Positions 52,919 through 58,245 of a stretch of DNA of 58,245 bases are shown here, piece by piece. The position numbers were made by a program, and so were the translations under genes. Below the pieces are notes generated by a model. It searched no databases. It worked only from the letters and a program-made list of their open reading frames with translations, and was not told where the DNA came from. Each line of letters begins with the position of its first letter. Within the stretch, counting starts at the first letter, position 1. The stretch comes from Holosporaceae bacterium (lineage in GTDB: Bacteria; Pseudomonadota; Alphaproteobacteria; UBA3830): assembly GCA_031269995.1 (NCBI GenBank), contig JAISYI010000008.1, positions 1 through 58,245 on the forward strand, written 5' to 3'.

Positions 52919-53989
52919 ATGGTGAGATTGCCGGTTAAGGGTAAAGACAAGGAAATAAAGGATAACAAGAAACGAATTTCAATTGCCATGCAAGGCGGAG
53001 GAGCCCACGGGGCCTACACCTGGGGTGTGTTGGACCGACTTCTGCAGGAAAAAGACCTGGTAATCGAAGGCGTGTCCGGAACTAGCGCCGGTGGAATGAA
53101 CGCGGTAGCGACCGCGCAGGGACTTGTCAACGGGGGTAATGAAGGAGCAAGACAGCTGCTGTCTGAGTACTGGGCCCTAAACTCGAAAGCGGGGAAAACA
53201 AGCGTGTTCAAGCCAGGCCTACTGGACGTTATTAGTGGAAAATATACGATGTACCACTCACCCGGCTTTTTGTTCATGGATTTCATCACGAAGATTTTTT
53301 CTCCGTATCAATTAAACCCGCTAGGAACGAACCCCCTGAAAAATATAGTTGACGAAATGTTCGACTTCGACGCTTTGAACAGCGCAGAAGACACGCACAA
53401 GATTAAGATATTCCTCGCGGCCACGCACGTTTACACGGGAAAACTGAAAGTGTTCTCAAACATCCGTGACGAAATGAGCCCGGAAGCGCTACTAGCATCT
53501 GCATGCCTGCCAACCCTCTTCGGAGCCGTGATGGTCAAAGGAGAATACTACTGGGACGGGGGCTTCATTGGGAATCCAGTCATATATCCCCTGATCTACG
53601 ACTGCGAGAGCCCGGACATTATGATTATCAAACTGAATCCGACGCATCGAAACAAACTTCCGGTGACTGCTACGGACATCCACGACCGCCTCAACGAAAT
53701 TACCAATAACACATCCATTGTCAGAGAAATGCGCTCCATGTCCTTCATCACAAAACTGATTGACGAAGGGTACGTTACACCTGGAAAATTGAAGAGATGT
53801 TTTGTCCATCTGATCGAGGACGAGAAAGTGTTTTTTGATTTGGGCTGGTCGTCGAAACTGAACACTGATGAAGATTTCCTGAAGCATCTGTTCGACGCCG
53901 GAAGAAAATCAGCGGATAAATGGCTGGAGCAGAATTACGAAAAAATAGGTAAGGAAAGCACTACAAACATCGCCGACGATTTTATTTAG
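52919..53989 (+). CDS. Patatin-like phospholipase
   Basis: A 356-residue lipid acyl hydrolase. GGGAHGAYTWGVL is the oxyanion-hole loop, GTSAGG holds the nucleophile Ser and WDGGF the catalytic Asp, so the dyad is complete. No signal peptide; the basic N-terminus (about 18 residues) precedes the domain. It resembles RssA/Pat-type bacterial patatins; some, such as ExoU or Rickettsia Pat, act as host-directed phospholipases, while others are involved in PHB or membrane turnover. AAGGAG lies eight bases before the ATG. It appears GC-richer than its neighbours. The same frame stays open for 48 codons beyond the TAG stop. Confidence 0.93.
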   Translation: MVRLPVKGKDKEIKDNKKRISIAMQGGGAHGAYTWGVLDRLLQEKDLVIEGVSGTSAGGMNAVATAQGLVNGGNEGARQLLSEYWALNSKAGKTSVFKPGLLDVISGKYTMYHSPGFLFMDFITKIFSPYQLNPLGTNPLKNIVDEMFDFDALNSAEDTHKIKIFLAATHVYTGKLKVFSNIRDEMSPEALLASACLPTLFGAVMVKGEYYWDGGFIGNPVIYPLIYDCESPDIMIIKLNPTHRNKLPVTATDIHDRLNEITNNTSIVREMRSMSFITKLIDEGYVTPGKLKRCFVHLIEDEKVFFDLGWSSKLNTDEDFLKHLFDAGRKSADKWLEQNYEKIGKESTTNIADDFI

Positions 53990-54208
53990 ACTGTTTATAC
54001 CGATGGAAATTGGGAAAGACTGGGAACTTACATACCCGGCTTTCCTTCTCTAGATTGGAAAAAAGCCAAAAGGACTGAAACAACCGATTACGGATCGGGG
54101 GTTAGGACCGACACGCGGCCGAAACTTTCGGTATAGCGCACATTACGGAACGACTCTGAACGCTCGGATTCGGGACATGGGGTTTTGAAGTGTGACAAGA
54201 AGGTTGAT
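53990..54208 (+). other. Gap after patatin with in-frame extension and hairpins
   Basis: The patatin reading frame continues past its TAG stop for 48 sense codons to a TAG at 54135-54137. The extension reads TVYTDGNWERL and onward, which is not obviously random. The segment also has a GGAAAG/CTTTCC imperfect hairpin near 54010-54050 and a CCGAAA/TTTCGG inverted repeat near 54118-54130. It is relatively GC-rich for an intergenic region. It may be the remnant of a longer patatin C-terminus, a structured RNA, or a leader of the next operon. Confidence 0.35.
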
Positions 54209-54469
54209 ATGGTGAAGACTACTTCTAGACCATTTGTAGGGATATTTTATTCGAATGCAGTGCGCGGTGCGCGCCATGATCATCATACCAGCGGAGCGGA
54301 CGGAAGTACGAAGCTAGCTTCTGGCTTTTCTTTCGCATCTTTGATGGGTCTGCACGAATCCCTAGTAGAGTCCATGGAACACATCTGCGGACCTGATGAC
54401 CGGTTGAACTCCATACTCCCCTGGAAAACAAGCAATTCCATTTTTTTTGGAGAAGATTATGCTAGATAG
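54209..54469 (+). CDS. Hypothetical 86-residue protein before an ABC permease
   Basis: I do not recognise this family. From ATG 54209, with AAGAAGG five bases upstream, it encodes 86 residues including FVGIFYSNAVRGARHDHHTS and a polar C-terminus; no signal peptide or membrane segment is seen. Its 3' end overlaps the permease start by 11 nt, suggesting translational coupling. In related transporter operons this place holds a substrate-binding protein of about 320 residues; this is far too short and lacks its features. It may be a decayed remnant or a new small gene. Confidence 0.45.
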   Translation: MVKTTSRPFVGIFYSNAVRGARHDHHTSGADGSTKLASGFSFASLMGLHESLVESMEHICGPDDRLNSILPWKTSNSIFFGEDYAR

Positions 54470-55322
54470 TATAATTTCAATCTTCTCTTTTGCCTTGGCT
54501 TTTACCCTAGTTGGGTTGAATATATACCTGTCGACGCGCGTTCTAAACGTCACTGACCTAACCTGTGATGCCAGTGTCGCCATCGGGGGTTGTTCCTACG
54601 GAGCACTGGTTGTTTGCGGAGTCAATCCGCTTATTTCCATTCTAATTTCCGCGTGTTTAGGAATTTTTTCCGGATTTATGACTTCCTGTTTCATTTCCCA
54701 TATAAAAATTAATCAAGTCCTTGCCAGCGTGATAACTCTCAGCGTTTTAAAAACTTTCATTTTGAAGTTAGCCTCGGTAGGAAACAATGTTGGTGTCAAA
54801 GAACTGGCGGGAAAGAGCATAATGTCGCCAGCGGCAAGCAGCGCGGTTCTTGCCGTGGTGGTGGTTGCAACTGTATGTATATTTCTCGTGAAAATACTGC
54901 GTTCGGAGTACGGGCTAGCGATGAGAGTCTACGGAAATGGCGAGGTTATTTCTGAATCGCTCGGAATTAACACCAACGGCATCCTTCTGATAGGTCTTGG
55001 AATCGGTAATATGCTGGCTGCGCTGGCCGGAGCTTTGATAGCACAAATAGCAGGCACTTTTTCAGTAAATATGGGGGATGGATCGCTGATTTTTGGACTC
55101 GCCGCTGTGATTATTGGTGAAAAAATAATTGCACCATCGAACGTTTTTGCAGCAATAAGCGGATGTTTCGTTGGATCCCTAGCATATAAACTAATTATGG
55201 AAACGGCTAACCTGGGTGGAGCTTCCGACCTTGGATCTGAGTACAACAATTTAATCATGGGGGTTGTGCTGGTGCTTCTGATAGCCATCATTCAAAATAG
55301 GGGAAAAGGAGTGCCTGCATGA
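54459..55322 (+). CDS. ABC transporter permease, TrpY/COG4120 type
   Basis: A 287-residue inner-membrane protein with about eight hydrophobic segments. The family pattern is recognisable: STRVLNVTDLTCDASVAIGG near the start, and the GEVISESLGINTNGILLIGLGIGN segment in the second half. It is related to branched-chain amino acid permeases, and characterised relatives carry aromatic amino acids (TrpXYZ of streptococci). GGAG six bases before ATG 54459 fixes the start. Its end overlaps the ATPase by 4 nt. Confidence 0.85.
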   Translation: MLDSIISIFSFALAFTLVGLNIYLSTRVLNVTDLTCDASVAIGGCSYGALVVCGVNPLISILISACLGIFSGFMTSCFISHIKINQVLASVITLSVLKTFILKLASVGNNVGVKELAGKSIMSPAASSAVLAVVVVATVCIFLVKILRSEYGLAMRVYGNGEVISESLGINTNGILLIGLGIGNMLAALAGALIAQIAGTFSVNMGDGSLIFGLAAVIIGEKIIAPSNVFAAISGCFVGSLAYKLIMETANLGGASDLGSEYNNLIMGVVLVLLIAIIQNRGKGVPA

Positions 55323-56272
55323 TTCGTCTAGAAGACGTATTTATCGTGTTCTGTCCGAATACTCCACTGGAAAGGGTGGCATTGCGCGGAATAAATATGA
55401 CTGTTAACAGCGGAGAGATCGTTACTCTTGTTGGAAACAACGGTTGCGGAAGAAGCACCCTGTTGAGATTTCTGGCTGGACATCTGAGGGCTAGTGTCGG
55501 GCGGCTTTGGTTTGACAAAGTTGACATAAGTTGCCAGACACTGTCGGAGAGATCTCAACTTTTTTCATCTGTTTTTTACGAGGAAGATGTAGGATCAGCT
55601 GGCAATCTTACAGTTTTAGAAAATCTTGTTATAGCCAGTCTCCATCATCAAAGGAGGAGTATTTTAGCTCCTGCCATCTCTCCGGAAGCGAGAGAAATGT
55701 TCATGGAACAGCTCCAGAACATGAATTTCATGAGAATAGAAGCACTAGCCGATGAGCGAGCGGGGAACATTCCTAAGCCTCATAGACAGGTATTGGCAAT
55801 GATGATAGCAGTAATAAAGGGCGCTAAAGTATTACTAATAGATGAGCATTCAACCGGATTGGATCAGGACTCTGCAATTGCCCTACTGGAAGCCACAGAG
55901 AAGATAGTGCGATCGAATCACATGACCACCATAATGGCAGTAAGCGATCCGAAGTTTTCTCTGGGAGTATCAGACAGAACAATTGTGCTCAGCCATGGGC
56001 AAGTTGTTTCGAATCTAAGCGGGTACGATAAACAAAAAACCAGTATAGGAGATATCTTTAATAAAGATACTTCCTCATCTCATTACGCTTTCTCTTCACA
56101 AAATGTTCTATCCTCCTCCTCATCCTCTCTCAGTGAGAGTTCCTCTTCTTCTGATTCTCCTCTTCTCTTTTCAAATGTCCCTCTTTCAGCCGCTCCAGAT
56201 GCTCCTTCTTCACTCTCCGACGTTATTTCGACATCTTCTTCCAACCTTCCAATAGTTATAGAGCGCCATTAG
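55319..56272 (+). CDS. Degenerate ABC ATPase with poly-Ser tail (TrpZ/COG1101 type)
   Basis: A 317-residue ABC ATPase-like protein paired with the upstream permease. The fold is clear, but motifs are altered: Walker A reads GNNGCGRST with Arg45 for the Lys, and the LSGGQ signature is replaced by IPKPH at residues 151-155. Walker B (VLLIDEHSTGLD) and the catalytic Glu176 are kept. Residues 250-317 form an extra tail with 27 Ser in 68 residues, including runs of six and five. ATP binding and hydrolysis as in normal ABC proteins seem unlikely. It may be a pseudo-ATPase, a decaying gene, or a protein with a new role. Confidence 0.85.
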   Translation: MIRLEDVFIVFCPNTPLERVALRGINMTVNSGEIVTLVGNNGCGRSTLLRFLAGHLRASVGRLWFDKVDISCQTLSERSQLFSSVFYEEDVGSAGNLTVLENLVIASLHHQRRSILAPAISPEAREMFMEQLQNMNFMRIEALADERAGNIPKPHRQVLAMMIAVIKGAKVLLIDEHSTGLDQDSAIALLEATEKIVRSNHMTTIMAVSDPKFSLGVSDRTIVLSHGQVVSNLSGYDKQKTSIGDIFNKDTSSSHYAFSSQNVLSSSSSSLSESSSSSDSPLLFSNVPLSAAPDAPSSLSDVISTSSSNLPIVIERH

Positions 56273-56303
56273 ACAAAACGGCAATCGCAAAAATCGTCAA
56301 TGC

Positions 56304-56410
56304 ATAATACCATTTCCCATTTTGGATTACCTAAATGCCTCCAGCAACACGGTCTCTGACAGTTACCGCCAGACAGGCAATAGGTAATTGTTAATGGGAA
56401 ATGGCATAAT
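56304..56410. repeat. Large imperfect inverted repeat (about 36-nt arms)
   Basis: The left arm (56304-56340) and right arm (56375-56410) are near reverse complements, sharing CCATTTCCCATT and ATTACCTA, with about 34 nt between them. It lies between two convergent genes, so it may terminate transcription from both sides, although no clear U-run follows either arm. A miniature transposable element or a repeat family is an alternative. I saw no second copy in the window. Confidence 0.6.
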
Positions 56411-56524
56411 AACCATGGATTAACCATTTGCCGCATGCATGAATAATGGAACCCGATGTATTTGTTATTCTAATCTTTTCATATTAAACGAGCCCCTATT
56501 CATATTGGAATTATATAAAAGAAA

Positions 56525-58245
56525 TCACTCGACGTTTTTCGCATCCTCGAATCCCGCCCAGGATTTGATATCAGCAGAGATGTCGGAGAGCGCTTTGGCC
56601 AGATTTGCTTCGGCTGTGGCGGTGGTCGTGTCGGCGCTTTCGGCGCCTTTTTTGTAGTAATCTTCAGCGACGTCGTAGAGGTGAGCTGTGGCTGTGGCGC
56701 AGGCATCTATGTAGTTGTAGTCGAAGTTGACCTCGGTTCCGGCGACTTTATGTTTATATGCTTCCTGTTTGCGAAATTTGATGACGTATATGCGGATATC
56801 GTCGCCGTAATCTGCCTTCAGTTTTGCGCAGGCGTCGGTAGTGACTTTGCGAGCCGCCGTCGTTGCGTCGCTGAGCACCGTGCCCTCCGAGTTGCTCTGC
56901 CATTCTTTGGAATGCAGAGTCGATCCGCTCGCCCCGCAGTATAAAACCGCATTGATGGGACGCGTCGTTCCGACAAAGTGATATTTCCATAATCCCTGTG
57001 GATAATTCATGCAATCTAGATTGATAATCCAGCCAGGACGTTGGCTCGCAATGTCTAAAAATCTTCTATGAAATCCTGTAAAATCATATTGATGAAATGC
57101 ATCTCCTCCGGATCCATCCGAATCTATAAATTGTAGTTGCACAGGATTCTCTAGACTCTCGATACACATAAATGAGTCCCCTGGATAAGTATCAATTTGA
57201 AAAGCTTGATTATTCGCTTCAGCGACCTTCCAATATCCAAGATTCGAATCCCAGGCTAAAGCGTCAGGTTTGTAGAGAAAGATACTACTTTCGCTGCGTA
57301 GCGGAGCATTGCCGACACTTTGAGAAAAATCAATGACTCTTGTCACGGCCGAATCCGGAAGACGCAGCGGCGAGAAGCATATGGTAGGAACGTCGATTAC
57401 AACATTAGATGGAATTGTGTCATAAAATCCAAACTGAACCTTATATGTGCCATCTGGTTGCGGTTCGTATTTATGCGTATCCGGCGAAACAGATATGGAA
57501 ACTGTCTCCACTGCGGCTAGACTTTGTTCTATCTCAACGCCGGATGCATTTTCGTACGTGTATCTTGGATTAACCCATTTAGTAATAGTACTACCGTAAT
57601 TATTCCCAGTAACTGTTAAGTCACCATCGCATCGAAGTATAGTTATTGTACTGTAATTTAGCGCATACGACTGTGTGCCACTTGCAGAAATTGAAATACT
57701 TCCGCCTGCTTCTATTGTTCCGATGTTTATTGTACTGTAACTCAGCGCACGCGACTGTGTGCCATTTACAGAAGTTATTTCATTAGAATTTACAGTTCTT
57801 CCTGTCTCCGTCGGTATAAGTGCCTGTAATAGCTGCCAGGTACAATTTTGAATATCCATGGTAAAGCTGTATTGTCCGTCTAATAAAACTGCATTATCTT
57901 TGAGAAAACCTTTTACTTTTTTGGTACATGAGCTACCATAAGGACTATTGGTGATTTCAGCTGAAATGAGGCGGATATTGTTTGCGGAGGAGAGGGTGAC
58001 CTGGTTGTCGGTTATGTCGGACGGTTCGACGTAGATTTCCTTTCTTCCGGCTACAGAGTGTGTTGTTCCATTGACGATGATGGTTCCGTCCTTTCCGCAG
58101 CCGGCCACTATGCCTGAATAATGCACCGCCATCCATTTGCCGTCGCCGTAGGCAATGCCCGTCCAATCAGAAGCTGTGGCTGTTACCATATTTTTTTGCT
58201 CCCAGGTTGCGCCATCGGTGCTGATGGCCACTTTGCCAAAATTAT
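56525..58245 (-). CDS. BNR-like and TadG/VWA-like surface protein, partial
   Basis: The frame runs off the right edge; at least 572 residues are visible and the true start lies outside. The visible N-terminal part has AISTDGATWEQKN and IAYGDGKWMAVHYSGIV, the style of BNR/Asp-box-like propeller repeats. A Ser/Thr-rich beta region with a 28-residue repeat follows. The last 120 residues resemble the C-terminus of TadG/VWA-like proteins: DACAKLK, IRIYVIKF, IDACATATAHLYDVAE, ALSDISADIKSW. In TadG families this region ends a von Willebrand-type domain linked to Flp pili. I infer an exported surface or pilus-tip-like protein. Confidence 0.65.
   Translation of the reverse strand, partial: NFGKVAISTDGATWEQKNMVTATASDWTGIAYGDGKWMAVHYSGIVAGCGKDGTIIVNGTTHSVAGRKEIYVEPSDITDNQVTLSSANNIRLISAEITNSPYGSSCTKKVKGFLKDNAVLLDGQYSFTMDIQNCTWQLLQALIPTETGRTVNSNEITSVNGTQSRALSYSTINIGTIEAGGSISISASGTQSYALNYSTITILRCDGDLTVTGNNYGSTITKWVNPRYTYENASGVEIEQSLAAVETVSISVSPDTHKYEPQPDGTYKVQFGFYDTIPSNVVIDVPTICFSPLRLPDSAVTRVIDFSQSVGNAPLRSESSIFLYKPDALAWDSNLGYWKVAEANNQAFQIDTYPGDSFMCIESLENPVQLQFIDSDGSGGDAFHQYDFTGFHRRFLDIASQRPGWIINLDCMNYPQGLWKYHFVGTTRPINAVLYCGASGSTLHSKEWQSNSEGTVLSDATTAARKVTTDACAKLKADYGDDIRIYVIKFRKQEAYKHKVAGTEVNFDYNYIDACATATAHLYDVAEDYYKKGAESADTTTATAEANLAKALSDISADIKSWAGFEDAKNVE
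57642..57776 (-). repeat. Two-copy 84-nt coding repeat
   Basis: Two segments of about 50 nt, starting at 57642 and 57726, match at most positions with an 84-nt (28-codon) period. They encode NGTQSRALSYSTINI and SGTQSYALNYSTITI inside the BNR/TadG-like protein. Preserved frame and spacing suggest duplication of a beta-repeat unit. Confidence 0.7.

Overview
The window looks like chromosome of a Gram-negative alphaproteobacterium with a reduced, probably host-associated genome; a Holosporales-like endosymbiont is my best guess. Evidence: the 16S reads as alphaproteobacterial; an ATP synthase zeta subunit (DUF1476, an alphaproteobacterial inhibitor) is present; lspA is followed by a small lipoprotein and an M16-type gene, an alphaproteobacterial order; KdsA and MlaE/MlaF imply an LPS-bearing outer membrane; DapF, MurE, MurF, Alr, FtsI and FtsB imply meso-DAP peptidoglycan. 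Reduction is suggested by housekeeping operons split into short pieces and by several enzymes with lost catalytic motifs. The lineage is inferred and was not tested by phylogeny.

Layout. 1-4.4 kb: an rRNA operon on the minus strand (16S, tRNA-Ala, 23S running off the left edge), then tRNA-Glu. 4.4-6.0 kb: a TadE-like pseudopilin and a secreted protein of unknown function. 6.2-13.5 kb: plus-strand chain ileS-lspA-small lipoprotein-M16-like-pgi-dapF-rnhA, almost every junction overlapping. 13.5-16 kb: minus-strand Flp pilin, ftsB, kdsA, secG, ferredoxin and tRNA-Asp. 16-23 kb: an EamA transporter, rlmN, an RND pump with its adaptor, and tRNA-Pro. 23-28 kb: tdk and the ftsI-murE-murF cell-wall cluster. 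28-36 kb: rpsU, an orphan gene, an XRE regulator, the F1 ATP synthase operon atpHAGDC and an LD-carboxypeptidase-like lipoprotein. 36-43 kb: dnaB-alr-mlaE-mlaF, then minus-strand phosphopantetheinyl transferase-fabG, greA, gatC, an esterase and a glycosyltransferase. 44-48 kb: a type VI secretion fragment (Hcp-like, TssE, TssF, TssG) and the ATP synthase zeta subunit. 48-51 kb: folD, obg, dnaQ.

51-58 kb is the most unusual part. A complete partner-switching module (response regulator fused to a PP2C phosphatase, an anti-sigma-type kinase, a STAS antagonist) leads directly into a patatin-like phospholipase. Next comes a TrpXYZ-type ABC transporter whose ATPase has lost its signature motif and carries a poly-serine tail; an unrecognised 86-residue ORF occupies the substrate-binding protein's usual place. 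The window ends inside a large protein combining BNR-like repeats with a TadG/VWA-like C-terminus.

Themes across the window: scattered tight-adherence (Tad/Flp) pilus components; a T6SS baseplate piece away from its other genes; an ATP synthase with a shortened epsilon subunit while zeta is retained; and enzyme families with altered catalytic residues (M16-like, LdcA-like, ABC ATPase).
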